NCBI GenBank assembly: GCA_029269725.1
Contig: JARJHS010000002.1
Location: 186,001-250,000 of the forward strand
Direction: 5' to 3'
Source: Pollutibacter soli
Lineage (GTDB): Bacteria; Bacteroidota; Bacteroidia; Chitinophagales; Chitinophagaceae
DNA length: 64,000 bases
Positions 33,820-43,427 of this stretch are shown here, piece after piece. Under the pieces are notes generated by a model that saw nothing but the letters and a program-made list of their open reading frames with translations, had not been told where the DNA came from and did not search any database. A program made the translations under genes and the position numbers. Each line of letters starts with the position of its first letter. The first letter of the stretch is position 1.

Positions 33820-36800
33820 TCAACTGAGGGGTGCATTCAGAACAATCCTGGTAGAGTCCTTGTCAGTCTGAATATCCACGTCAGCCTTAATCTGGTCAGC
33901 ATGGACGCGTATGTTTTCGAGATATTTGGTGACGTTAAGGTCCGCGAGGTTTAATTTAACCTTGTCCGCCATATCAATCATCAACTTGTTTTTATCAAGA
34001 TTAAGATTGATAATACTATCTCTCCCACCTCCCAGCTGACAAATCAATCTCAATCCATCTTTAAAGATGGTGAATATGCCATGCCTGATCTTCATATCAG
34101 GTTTTAACTGGACAACATCGGGGTCAATATTCAAAGTGATCTTTGCATCGTGTCTTGCCTTCAGCGCATCAATAAATTCATTCATACGCAACAGCGTTTT
34201 ATCCATGGAATCGTTCTCCGGGTCGATGCTCCAAAGCATATCATCCATTGCAATAATCAGGTCATTGCTCTGCTGCCTGATTTGTACAATTAACTCTTTC
34301 GATCTTTCCGTGTGGGTATCTGCTTTTCTCAAAGCCATTTCACTCAGGAGGTTGATATTGTTCAACGAACTATTTACCTCATCATGAAGATTAAGCGCGA
34401 TATCTGTCCTTAGCTGCTGATTGCTCCTGAGTTTGTTCATACGCTCCAGGTCCAGCAGATATAAAATAGTGATGCCTACCAGGATCAGTAAAAAATAAAA
34501 CCACCAGGTACGCCAGAAAGGAGGTTCGATCTCAATCCACATTTCAAAATATCTATCAGACTCTTTGCCTGAGGCGACGATCGATTTGGCTTTCAGAAGA
34601 TAATTTCCCGGAGCGAGGTAACTGTAAGAAACTTCATTCTGAATCGCCTGTTTCCATGTCTTGTCAACTCCTTCCATCATATACATCACTACCGGATTAT
34701 TCGAATAGGTATATGTGGTAAAATCGATCGTCAGCGAGTTTTCATTATACGCAAGTACGATCCGTTCGTTATTTAAAATAGAATCAACTGATCTGCGTTT
34801 ATCAAAAACTTTGAAATCAGAAAGCTGTGGAACAGGAGCGAAGTCAGGCAGTTTTATTTTATCCGGATGTACAATCAGCAAATCACTGCTTGTACCAAAC
34901 ACGATTCTTCCATCTTTTAGTGTGGTTACTTCGGCAATCTTGCGACGGCCAAAAACAATACCATCTTCTGCCCCGAAAGTGTAATACATTTTACTTCCGA
35001 GTCGCATACGGTAAGGACCGCTCTGCGAACCCAACCATATATTTCCGAGGTGGTCTGTTGTAATACAAACGATATCATTGGATGGAAGTCCGTCTGCAAC
35101 AGAGATCCGATCCATCTTTCTTCTCTCAAGATTCAGTACACATAATCCACTTGATGCAATAAGAAAAAGACTATCCTGGTATTGGAGTATATCACTTACA
35201 TATATGCCGGGCAAACGAAGATTTCCCGGCTCCAGATCTGTAAAGTGTTCGATTACTTTGTCTGTTTGTGAATCGATAACATACAAACCATCCCTATCCG
35301 TACCAACCCATATCCTTCCCTTGCTGTCCGTATATAATTTAATGACATGCGCATTCATGCGCATAATGAGTTTGAATGAATTTGTGCTATCCCGCCAGTC
35401 GGAGTTTACACATTTCACCAGTAATCCACTTTGCGTTCCGAACCACATGCTTCCGGATGAATCTTCACAGACCTGGCGAATGGTATGATCTTCAACTGCC
35501 CTGGGTTTAAACTGGTGCAGTTTATTAATTTTCTTTTCAAAAATATAAATACTGCCACCCTGTATTCCCATCCAGAAATCCCCGTTTTTTCGCTCAACCA
35601 TATCCCATACCGAAAGTGCAATATTTGCTTTGTCAGGAAGAATGGGACTTTCAATGGGTTTAAACTTATTGTCATAAGTAAACAAACCAAGCCCCCAGAT
35701 GCTGGTAAAAATATTGCCGGATTTTGTTTCAAGAATAAAGTCAACGGGAAAATGCTGTTCTACGCCATCCTTTCTTTTGTTACTAAAAGTGGAGATGAAT
35801 TGTTTTTCGGGATTAAAAATATAGAGGCCGTTATTCGCACTGGCCCAGATGTTTTCATCCTTATCCTCGTACATGTGGTAAATCATTTCGAAGGGGACAC
35901 TTAATGACTGAAGAGCCTCATTTCTTACATCTTCGAATGCATTGGTTTCATTGTTCAGTTTCGCGAAAAGATTAGTTCCATAAATCCAGATGTCTCCGTT
36001 TTTCTGAATGAGTATCCCCCTGAATTCATGATATCCTTTTGCACTGGCAGACACGCTGTTGGCGTAGGAGTGCCATTTTTTTACTGCGGTGTCGTAACAA
36101 AGAAGGTCTGGTCCGCTCCTTTTATTAGACCAGATGTTCAGCCATATCCTTCCCTTGTGATCCTGTGTAATATTAACCGGGCCAAACGCATTTTCGTTAC
36201 GAAGTATACTATTGATCTCTGAAAGAAATGAATTGCCTTCCCGGGTAATGAGGCTATCGCTTTTTTTATTGAAAACATCAAAACCCTCAACAGAAGTAAC
36301 AAAATAGTCTCCGGTAGTATTATCTCTTGATATGAACTGCGGAAAATTTTTTCCGAGCATCGGGATGGGATTGGCTTCGCGGGTAAACTGCAGATTTTTT
36401 TCGTCAAGACTTACCAGTCCGTATTTATGGACAAGCAAAAATATCTGTCCGTCAGGTTCTTCCTTGAAAGTCAATATCTGGTTATTTCTGAATTCGGGTT
36501 CGATATTGATATTGACTCTTCTGAAAACAAAATGCTTTGTATCAAAAATGCCAATCTTATTTGCGGAAGTAAGAACCCATAACCTGAATTTGCGGTCATA
36601 AATAATCTGGCCGATACCTTCCGGCGGCAAAGTTGAGGAATCGTCAGGATTATGCTGAAAAGTGCGGAATCGCTTCCCGTCATATCGTTGCAATCCGTTG
36701 CTGGTGCTGATCCAGATAAAACCGCTGCTGTCCTGTGCGACAGCAGTTACGTCATCAGATACAAGCCCATTTGCACGGCTGATGCGGTTAAAAGAATAAC

Positions 36801-36894
36801 GATGGAAGGATTGTGAAGTCGCTTCGCTACTGATCAATGCTGCTAAAAAGAAAAGAATAAAATATCGCAAGGTGAAGACTGGATAATATTTCAA
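33820..36894 (-). CDS. Reg_prop/Y_Y_Y periplasmic propeller sensor with NarL-type kinase core
   Basis: The 1024-residue protein has a signal peptide (YFILFFLAALISSEATSQ). About 14 Reg_prop repeats follow (e.g. AQDSSGFIWISTSNGLQRYDG, DHLGNIWLGSQSG), forming two propellers. A Y_Y_Y domain is at ~700-760. One membrane helix (WWFYFLLILVGITILYLL) precedes a cytoplasmic kinase core with LRTDIALNLHDEVNSSLNN, the HisKA_3-like His. The ATPase domain seems eroded: the usual N-box is replaced by IFKDGLRLICQLGG and no glycine-rich lid is visible. Such sensors detect glycans or other periplasmic ligands. No receiver gene is adjacent. Confidence 0.88.
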   Translation of the reverse strand: MKYYPVFTLRYFILFFLAALISSEATSQSFHRYSFNRISRANGLVSDDVTAVAQDSSGFIWISTSNGLQRYDGKRFRTFQHNPDDSSTLPPEGIGQIIYDRKFRLWVLTSANKIGIFDTKHFVFRRVNINIEPEFRNNQILTFKEEPDGQIFLLVHKYGLVSLDEKNLQFTREANPIPMLGKNFPQFISRDNTTGDYFVTSVEGFDVFNKKSDSLITREGNSFLSEINSILRNENAFGPVNITQDHKGRIWLNIWSNKRSGPDLLCYDTAVKKWHSYANSVSASAKGYHEFRGILIQKNGDIWIYGTNLFAKLNNETNAFEDVRNEALQSLSVPFEMIYHMYEDKDENIWASANNGLYIFNPEKQFISTFSNKRKDGVEQHFPVDFILETKSGNIFTSIWGLGLFTYDNKFKPIESPILPDKANIALSVWDMVERKNGDFWMGIQGGSIYIFEKKINKLHQFKPRAVEDHTIRQVCEDSSGSMWFGTQSGLLVKCVNSDWRDSTNSFKLIMRMNAHVIKLYTDSKGRIWVGTDRDGLYVIDSQTDKVIEHFTDLEPGNLRLPGIYVSDILQYQDSLFLIASSGLCVLNLERRKMDRISVADGLPSNDIVCITTDHLGNIWLGSQSGPYRMRLGSKMYYTFGAEDGIVFGRRKIAEVTTLKDGRIVFGTSSDLLIVHPDKIKLPDFAPVPQLSDFKVFDKRRSVDSILNNERIVLAYNENSLTIDFTTYTYSNNPVVMYMMEGVDKTWKQAIQNEVSYSYLAPGNYLLKAKSIVASGKESDRYFEMWIEIEPPFWRTWWFYFLLILVGITILYLLDLERMNKLRSNQQLRTDIALNLHDEVNSSLNNINLLSEMALRKADTHTERSKELIVQIRQQSNDLIIAMDDMLWSIDPENDSMDKTLLRMNEFIDALKARHDAKITLNIDPDVVQLKPDMKIRHGIFTIFKDGLRLICQLGGGRDSIINLNLDKNKLMIDMADKVKLNLADLNVTKYLENIRVHADQIKADVDIQTDKDSTRIVLNAPLS

Positions 36895-37360
36895 ATATAA
36901 AACAGAATTGAATGTTTTAGGTGATAGGTTGTTAAGTTATACATTAATCTATTACACACAACGTTACAGCCTATAACAGCAGCCTGCTGCTACTCGCAAC
37001 CACTTAAATCTCTATATCACTTTCTTTGCCGGAAAATCTCCAGGGCTCAACGATTGCTAAAAGATCAGCTTCGAGCAACCGTCCCGTCTTTGAGTCTTAG
37101 AGGCTATTTTCCACTATGATCCAGGCTATTTTTTTAAACAAACATTAGCGATGTGCTGATAATGGGACTGCCTCCTTACTGTTGCCTGCTCACTTCTTAA
37201 ACCACATTACCTAACAGGAATTTGCTTACTACTTACAACTTAATAACCTGCAACTTCCTTAACAATTCATATCAACAAATCTTCATTTGATGCTGAATGC
37301 GCTGGCACGCTTCTGACTTGATTTTTATTCTTGTATTGAAAATTCAAAAGACAGGATATC
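36895..37360. other. Intergenic gap, nothing clear
   Basis: This 466-base gap between divergent genes must hold both promoters. It is AT-rich with no supported ORF, repeat array or terminator. Confidence 0.5.
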
Positions 37361-38758
37361 ATGGAATCGTTTAGTAATGTTTCAACCCCTGAAATAAGGT
37401 ACACGACTGAAAGAAAGAGAATTTTATTTGCAACTGTTCCCGCAGACGGCCATTTCAATCCTTTGACGGCTCTTGCGAAACACCTGGTCAATGAAGGATA
37501 TGAAGTTGCCTGGTATGCGCATGATATGTACAGGAAAAATATTACTGCACTGGGCGTAAAACATTTCCCGTTTATCAGGCCTCCTAAATTCAACCAGGAA
37601 AATTTTGAATTTTATTACCCGGAGAGAAAAAAGATCAAAGGAGCTATTTCAAAATTAAGGTTCGATTTTCAACATGCTTACCTGGATACGGCCAGGAATT
37701 ATTTCGATGATATCAGGGAGATCTTTACTGCTTTCCCTTTCGACCTGGTGATCGCGGACATCATGTTTTCAGGTATCCCATATGTTAAAGATAAAATGCA
37801 GATACCTGTAATAGCAGTGGGAATAATGCCGATCATGGAATCATCTCCGGAGCTGGCTCCGCCTGGAATTGGACTGACCCCTGCAAAGAACATTTTTGAA
37901 AAACTACGGAATAGAGTACTTCAGTTTTTTGCAAAAAAAATTATTTATTCAAAGCTGGATAAAATCTGTACAGCGCAGTTCCAGGAGGATGGAATTGAAA
38001 TACCAAAGACTTCTGTGATAGATATGCTGTACAGCAAGCCGGACCTGGTGCTCCAAAGCGGAAGTCTGGCATTTGAGTATCATCGAAAAAAATTTCGACC
38101 AACGCTTCATTTTGCAGGGCAGCTCCATCCCATTTCCAAAAAGGCACCGACAATAGATGTTCTGAAAAAATTGAAATCATCCTACGATAAACTGATACTT
38201 GTTACACAGGGAACGATTGAAAAAGATCCGGAGAAAATTCTTGTTCCTGTTTTAAAAGCTTTTGCTACCAGTAGAATTCTGGTGGTTGCTACAACAGGGT
38301 GCTCAAAAACCGCCGGGCTGAAAGCGCGATTTCCGCAAACCAATTTTTATATCACCGATTTTATTCCATTTGCGCAGGTAATGCCACTTGCAGATCTGTA
38401 CATCAGCAATGGCGGATTTGGTGGAGTGATGATGAGTATAAAGTATAGAGTTCCGATGATTGTGGCAGGTATATATGAAGGTAAAAACGAGATCTGCAGC
38501 AGGGTCGGTTATTTTGGTGCCGGCATCAATCTGCGCACGGAAAGACCTTCCGCACATGATATATTGCGGGCAGCGAATCAGATTTTTGCAAATAACAGTT
38601 TTGCAGAAAATCTGGAAAAGATAGCTAGGGACTTTGAATCTTTTGATGCTTTGCAGATCTGTAGTAGCCAGGTAAGTAAGTTAATAGGCGCACCTTCTAT
38701 TATCGCCAGCATCGTTTCGATTAAAGGAAAGGAGGACTATCATATTAAGACCGCGTAA
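37361..38758 (+). CDS. UGT/MGT-like glycosyltransferase (GT1-type fold)
   Basis: The 465-residue protein has a GT-B fold. The N-terminal ILFATVPADGHFNPLTALAKHL is the UGT-type acceptor domain. The C-terminal half has LVTQGTIEKDPEKIL and the sugar-nucleotide region FIPFAQVMPLADLYISNGGFGGVMMSIKYRVPMIV, a variant of the UGT signature in which the usual HGG reads NGG. Members attach sugars to lipids, macrolides or flavonoid-type acceptors in the cytoplasm. A GTG-started lipoprotein gene begins 15 bases after its stop, so it may head the oxidative sugar operon that follows. Confidence 0.85.
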   Translation: MESFSNVSTPEIRYTTERKRILFATVPADGHFNPLTALAKHLVNEGYEVAWYAHDMYRKNITALGVKHFPFIRPPKFNQENFEFYYPERKKIKGAISKLRFDFQHAYLDTARNYFDDIREIFTAFPFDLVIADIMFSGIPYVKDKMQIPVIAVGIMPIMESSPELAPPGIGLTPAKNIFEKLRNRVLQFFAKKIIYSKLDKICTAQFQEDGIEIPKTSVIDMLYSKPDLVLQSGSLAFEYHRKKFRPTLHFAGQLHPISKKAPTIDVLKKLKSSYDKLILVTQGTIEKDPEKILVPVLKAFATSRILVVATTGCSKTAGLKARFPQTNFYITDFIPFAQVMPLADLYISNGGFGGVMMSIKYRVPMIVAGIYEGKNEICSRVGYFGAGINLRTERPSAHDILRAANQIFANNSFAENLEKIARDFESFDALQICSSQVSKLIGAPSIIASIVSIKGKEDYHIKTA

Positions 38759-38773
38759 CAGTTTTTTCGATCG

Positions 38774-41371
38774 GTGTCAGGAGCGAAAAAAATTTTAACT
38801 TACTCAACTAATCACGATGCTTTGCTGATACGGCTGCTTATACCCGCTGCATATGTATGTATTATATTTCTTTTCCCACACTGTTCGGGTGCGCCTGAAC
38901 GTAAGTTGGACGAAACCGCCCCTGCATATAGTCCGGAAGAATCTCAGCAACTTTTCAGGCTTGAGCCCCGATTGAAGATTGAACTGGTGGCATCGGAACC
39001 AATGATTGAAGATCCGGTAGTTGCTCACTTTGATGGTGAAGGCAGGCTTTGGGTCGTCGAAATGAGAGGCTTTATGCCTGATATCAACGGAAAAGGAGAA
39101 AAAAATCCGGTTGGCCGAATCTCCATACTTACAGATACAAATGCAGATGGAAAAATGGATTATGCTGTTGTATGGCTTGATAGTTTGGTTTTACCAAGAG
39201 CGATTGCTATTGTTCCGCAAGGCGCATTGATTGCAGAAGAGCGAAAACTTTGGCTGACGAAAGATCTCGATGGTGATCTGAGAGCGGATGAAAAAATCGT
39301 ACTGGATTCTGTTTATGCTGATGGACCAAGCCCCGAGCATTCAGCTAATGGACTTATGTGGAACATCGATAACTGGTATTATAATGCAAGATCAAAAATC
39401 AGGTATCGGTTGCGTGACGGAAAATGGGAACGCGACAGTACAGAATTCAGGGGACAATGGGGAATTACGCATGATGATTTTGGCCACCTGATGTACAATT
39501 ATAATTGGTCGCAGCTGCACGGCGATCTTGTACCACCGAATGAACTTTCTGCAAATAAAAATCACAGTCCGACAACCGGTATCGATCATGGTCTCACACT
39601 TGACCGCCGGGTATATCCCATCAGGTCAAATCCAGCGGTAAATCGTGGATACGTTAGCGGTACCCTTGATAAAAACGGCCGTTTGCTTGAATTTACAGCA
39701 GCAAGTGCGCCTTATTGTTATCGTAGTCATTCAATGGGTGAAGAATACTATGGAAATGTGTTTGTTTGCGAACCCGCAGGAAACCTGGTAAAACGCAATG
39801 TGATCAGCACCGACGGGGTAATTCTTTCTGCTGTTGACCCGAAGCCTGGTACAGAATTTCTCGCATCAACCGATGAGAGGTTCAGACCCGTGTATATCAC
39901 CGGAGGTCCCGACGGCGCACTTTATGTTGTTGACATGTACCGTGGACAGGTGCAACATGGATCTTATGTTACGCCATATCTCCGCGACCAAACGCTTAAA
40001 AGGAAGCTGGATCAACCCATTCACAAGGGCCGGATCTGGAGGATTGTTTCAAAAGACAGAAAAACACAGCGTACAATAAAATTTTCGGAGCTGGATGATC
40101 AGGTATTAATCAGCCTGTTATCAAATGATGATGGATGGGTGCGGGACCAGGCCCAGAAAAAACTTGTGGAAAGAAATAATAAGAATAATGCTGACGCTTT
40201 GTACCAGGTTCTACGGACGGGAGGACAGCTTGCGAGGTTTCATGCCCTATGGACGCTTGAAGGTTTACAATTATTGAGCAGCGACACATTGGTGAAATTG
40301 CTGAAAGAACAAGACCCTTATATCAGCAGCGCAGCGCTTCGGTTACTGGAACCTGTGATAAAAAACGATCCATCGCTGAGAAAGGAGGTATCAAAGAAAA
40401 TCATCGAAATCGCAAATACCTCAAAGCCGTTAATGGCATTGCAGATGGCTCTTTCTGCAGAATCAATCGAGAGACAAGAAGCGATTCAACTGGAAGAAAT
40501 CATCGCTAAGACTTATGATAGTTCTGCTTTATTCCGCGATGCGTTAATGAGTAGTTTGCAGGGCTGGGAAATGGATGTACTTCATCAACTCTGGCGATCG
40601 GTAAAAACGGAACATCCAGGGACTGGTCGCGTAATTTTTTTTGAAATGCTTTCGGCCGCAATTCTGCAAACACGCAATCCTGATCAACTTAACAGGCTGT
40701 TCAATCTGATGGCTGAACAAAACTCCACGAATTGGAAAGTTGCAGCAGTTATTTCTGCTGTTTCTGTCCAGGGCAGAAACACCGGTATGCGACCTGTAAA
40801 GCTTGACCAGGAACCTGCCTTGATGAAATCTGCATTAGTGAAGAAGGATAGTAGTTTCAGACAAGCCATGCTCAGACTTTTCGAGTGGCCCGGACATCGT
40901 GTTGACACAGGAAATGCAAAAGTAAGAAATCAACTTTCACCTGCTGATCAACAATCATTTATTACTGGCCGGCAGCTCTATCTTAGTTCCTGTGTTGCCT
41001 GTCATGGCATGGATGGAAATGGAATGAACAGGTTGGGACCACCATTACGAGGATCAGATTGGGTTTTGGGTGATCAGAGGAGATTGGTAATGATACTGCT
41101 ACATGGAATTGAGGGTCCGATTATGGTCAACGAAAAAAAATATGATGTACCGGCGATTTTGCCTGTCATGCCGGCCCATTCCATTCTTGATGATGAAGCA
41201 ATTGCATCTGTGATCACATATATCAGGAATGAATGGGGAAATAATGCAGGCGCAATGGGTCGCGGGATGGTAAGTAAAACGCGGCACCTCAGCCAGGGAA
41301 GAGTGATGCCATGGACAGCTTCGGAATTAAACACATATATCAAACAAACAGATACTTCTAAAATCAAATAA
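38774..41371 (+). CDS. PVC-type heme-binding dehydrogenase (propeller, HEAT, cytochrome c), lipoprotein-like
   Basis: The GTG at 38774 gives 865 residues. A hydrophobic stretch ending FLFPHC suggests a lipoprotein at C37. Residues ~55-420 are a beta-propeller of the sorbosone/glucose-dehydrogenase-like class (DPVVAHFDGEGRLWVVEMRGF, PDGALYVVDMYRGQVQHG). Residues ~430-700 are HEAT-like helices. The C-terminal ~720-830 is a cytochrome c domain with LSSCVACHGMDGNG (CxxCH heme site) and PVMPAHS, whose Met is the likely distal ligand. It would oxidise a sugar or alcohol in the periplasm and pass electrons through heme. The isomerase gene starts 9 bases after its stop. Confidence 0.87.
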   Translation: MSGAKKILTYSTNHDALLIRLLIPAAYVCIIFLFPHCSGAPERKLDETAPAYSPEESQQLFRLEPRLKIELVASEPMIEDPVVAHFDGEGRLWVVEMRGFMPDINGKGEKNPVGRISILTDTNADGKMDYAVVWLDSLVLPRAIAIVPQGALIAEERKLWLTKDLDGDLRADEKIVLDSVYADGPSPEHSANGLMWNIDNWYYNARSKIRYRLRDGKWERDSTEFRGQWGITHDDFGHLMYNYNWSQLHGDLVPPNELSANKNHSPTTGIDHGLTLDRRVYPIRSNPAVNRGYVSGTLDKNGRLLEFTAASAPYCYRSHSMGEEYYGNVFVCEPAGNLVKRNVISTDGVILSAVDPKPGTEFLASTDERFRPVYITGGPDGALYVVDMYRGQVQHGSYVTPYLRDQTLKRKLDQPIHKGRIWRIVSKDRKTQRTIKFSELDDQVLISLLSNDDGWVRDQAQKKLVERNNKNNADALYQVLRTGGQLARFHALWTLEGLQLLSSDTLVKLLKEQDPYISSAALRLLEPVIKNDPSLRKEVSKKIIEIANTSKPLMALQMALSAESIERQEAIQLEEIIAKTYDSSALFRDALMSSLQGWEMDVLHQLWRSVKTEHPGTGRVIFFEMLSAAILQTRNPDQLNRLFNLMAEQNSTNWKVAAVISAVSVQGRNTGMRPVKLDQEPALMKSALVKKDSSFRQAMLRLFEWPGHRVDTGNAKVRNQLSPADQQSFITGRQLYLSSCVACHGMDGNGMNRLGPPLRGSDWVLGDQRRLVMILLHGIEGPIMVNEKKYDVPAILPVMPAHSILDDEAIASVITYIRNEWGNNAGAMGRGMVSKTRHLSQGRVMPWTASELNTYIKQTDTSKIK

Positions 41372-41380
41372 ATTTATCAG

Positions 41381-42442
41381 ATGGACCGAAGGGCATTCAT
41401 TCATACTTCAGGAACTGCTGCACTTGGGTTGGCCGTATTCCGTGGTGAAAGTTTCGCGCCAGGTGCTGCCAATGTTCCAATGGGAATTGTGGTGCATTCC
41501 TATGGTATACGCTGGCAATCCAAATTTCCGTCTGCAAAATATCCCGGCTTTGCAGATGCCGTTGACATGATGAATCACTGCAGGCAAATCGGCGCGGCCG
41601 GAGTTCAGGTAGTGGTTAAAGGCTGGAGTTCGGATTTTGCAAAAAAAGTGCGGGCCACAAGAGAGAACCTGGGATTATACCTTGAAGGATCAATTGCTAT
41701 TCCGGCAAGCACCAGTGACGTACCAAGGTTCGAGCAGGAGTTGATTGCTGCGAAAGAAGCTGGCGCGCAGGTACTGAGAACCGTTAGTTCTTCCGGCAGA
41801 AGGTATGAAGCTTATCATAACAGTGCGGAAGTGGAAGATTTTAAGTTGAGAGCAATTCAATCTCTCCAGTTAACAACGCCTGTTTTAGCAAAACATAAGG
41901 TCAGGCTTGCAGTAGAAAATCATAAAGACTGGCTCGCTGATGAATTGGTATACGCATTAAAAAAAATAAACAGCGAATGGATCGGTGTGACGCTGGATTT
42001 TGGAAACAGCATTTCATTGATTGAAGATCCCATGGATGTGGTGGAAAAACTTGCTCCTTATGCATTTAGCACTCATGTAAAAGATATGGGTGTTGATGAA
42101 TATGCTGATGGATTTCTTTTATCTGAAGTGCCTATGGGCAAAGGTATACTTGATCTGCAACGTATTTATTCAGTTTGCCTGAAACATAATCCGGGTATCA
42201 CATTCAATCTTGAAATGATCACGCGCGATCCGTTGCAGGTTCCTTGCCTGAAACAGGAATACTGGAACGTGCTGAGCTCGAGAACAGGCGAAGACCTCGC
42301 AAATACCTTACGAATGGTGCGCTCGCGTAAATATCCGGAATCTTTACCGCGAACCAGCCAGCTGAGTGCTGAAGAAAAGCTGGCCCTCGAAGAAAATAAT
42401 ATTCTCGAATGTTTAAAATACAATAAAACGATTGCAGCCTGA
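41381..42442 (+). CDS. Exported sugar isomerase/epimerase-like TIM barrel
   Basis: The 353-residue protein starts MDRRAFIHTSGTAALGLAVF, a twin-arginine-type signal. The AP-endonuclease-2 barrel shows LAVENHKDW (Glu ligand), GVTLDFGNS (Asp) and FSTHVKDMGV (His), with GITFNLEMITRDP late. The C-terminal ~60 residues form an extra helical tail. It lies 9 bases after the cytochrome dehydrogenase gene, so both probably act on the same periplasmic sugar. The reaction may be an isomerisation or a keto-sugar hydration or elimination; sequence alone does not say. Confidence 0.85.
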   Translation: MDRRAFIHTSGTAALGLAVFRGESFAPGAANVPMGIVVHSYGIRWQSKFPSAKYPGFADAVDMMNHCRQIGAAGVQVVVKGWSSDFAKKVRATRENLGLYLEGSIAIPASTSDVPRFEQELIAAKEAGAQVLRTVSSSGRRYEAYHNSAEVEDFKLRAIQSLQLTTPVLAKHKVRLAVENHKDWLADELVYALKKINSEWIGVTLDFGNSISLIEDPMDVVEKLAPYAFSTHVKDMGVDEYADGFLLSEVPMGKGILDLQRIYSVCLKHNPGITFNLEMITRDPLQVPCLKQEYWNVLSSRTGEDLANTLRMVRSRKYPESLPRTSQLSAEEKLALEENNILECLKYNKTIAA

Positions 42443-42467
42443 CGGTGAGCGATTATAGATAAACGTT

Positions 42468-43256
42468 ATGGATGAACTAAATCAACTGCCTGGTATAGGG
42501 CTTTTCAGTTTAAATGGCCGGTCAGCAATAATTACAGGAGGATCAAAAGGTCTTGGCTTTGCGATGGCTGCAGCATTAGCATCAGCCGGAGCTGAAATTA
42601 TGCTCGTAAACAGGAAGGCGGATGAAGGGGAAGAGGCCGCAAGCGTATTGAGCGCGCAATATGGGACGCGGATTATTTCATTCCCTGCAGATATCACCGA
42701 TCAGCAACAGACGGAATCCATGGCTGCACATGCGATGGAGGTTTTTGGAAAGATCGATATCCTGGTGAACAGCGCAGGTATTAATATCCGCGGGCCTATT
42801 GATGAACTTAGTCTTGCTGATTTTTCAAGCGTGATGCAGGTGAACGTGACGGGAACATGGCTTTGTTCAAAAGCTGTAGTTCCTTACATGAAAAAAAACA
42901 ACAGTGGAAAGATTGTCAATATGGCAAGTACGCTAGGGCTGGTGGGATTGTCGAACCGAACACCTTACACTTCAAGTAAAGGTGCCGTTGTACAAATGAC
43001 ACGAGCTTTGGGAATTGAACTGGCCGGGTTTAACATCAACGTTAATGCTATCTGTCCCGGACCGTTCCTTACCGATATGAACAAATCCATTGCTGAAACC
43101 GAAGAAGGAAAGAAGTTTATCGTGGGAGCAACGGCGATGGGTCGCTGGGGCGAACTGAAAGAAATCCAGGGCGCCGCAATATTGTTGGCAAGTGATGCAT
43201 CTGCTTATATGGTAGGATCAATGGTGACGGTGGACGGAGGGTGGACCGCGAGGTGA
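42468..43256 (+). CDS. Short-chain dehydrogenase/reductase (gluconate-5-dehydrogenase-like)
   Basis: The 262-residue protein is a classical SDR: cofactor motif TGGSKGLG (23-30), NSAG (101-104), catalytic S154, Y167 and K171 (PYTSSKGAV), and CPGPFLTDM after the catalytic site. It is cytoplasmic with no signal peptide. The overall pattern resembles gluconate 5-dehydrogenase and 2-deoxy-gluconate dehydrogenase. It follows the isomerase by 25 bases and precedes a sugar-acid-type MFS transporter, so it probably oxidises or reduces the imported sugar acid. Confidence 0.93.
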   Translation: MDELNQLPGIGLFSLNGRSAIITGGSKGLGFAMAAALASAGAEIMLVNRKADEGEEAASVLSAQYGTRIISFPADITDQQQTESMAAHAMEVFGKIDILVNSAGINIRGPIDELSLADFSSVMQVNVTGTWLCSKAVVPYMKKNNSGKIVNMASTLGLVGLSNRTPYTSSKGAVVQMTRALGIELAGFNINVNAICPGPFLTDMNKSIAETEEGKKFIVGATAMGRWGELKEIQGAAILLASDASAYMVGSMVTVDGGWTAR

Positions 43257-43299
43257 CGTAAAACGTAATACGTTCAACGTTTAACGTAAAACGTTAGCC
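43255..43299. repeat. Heptamer array, ACGT word
   Basis: gACGTaa-aACGTaa-tACGTtc-aACGTtt-aACGTaa-aACGTta: six ACGT cores in exact 7-base phase, beginning in the SDR stop codon. Confidence 0.85.
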
Positions 43300-43368
43300 T
43301 ATGTGTTTTCAAACCTGTTTTGAAATGGCATACAGGTGCTATAGATGATGTTGTTTCAATAGCGGGAT

Positions 43369-43412
43369 CTACGTTTAACGTTCTACGATAAACGTTCGAC
43401 CACGTTCAACAA
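43369..43412. repeat. Heptamer array, ACGT word
   Basis: ACGTtta-ACGTtct-ACGAtaa-ACGTtcg, then ACCACGTtca, ending 16 bases before the MFS gene. Confidence 0.7.
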
Positions 43413-43427
43413 GTTAAAATATTTTGC

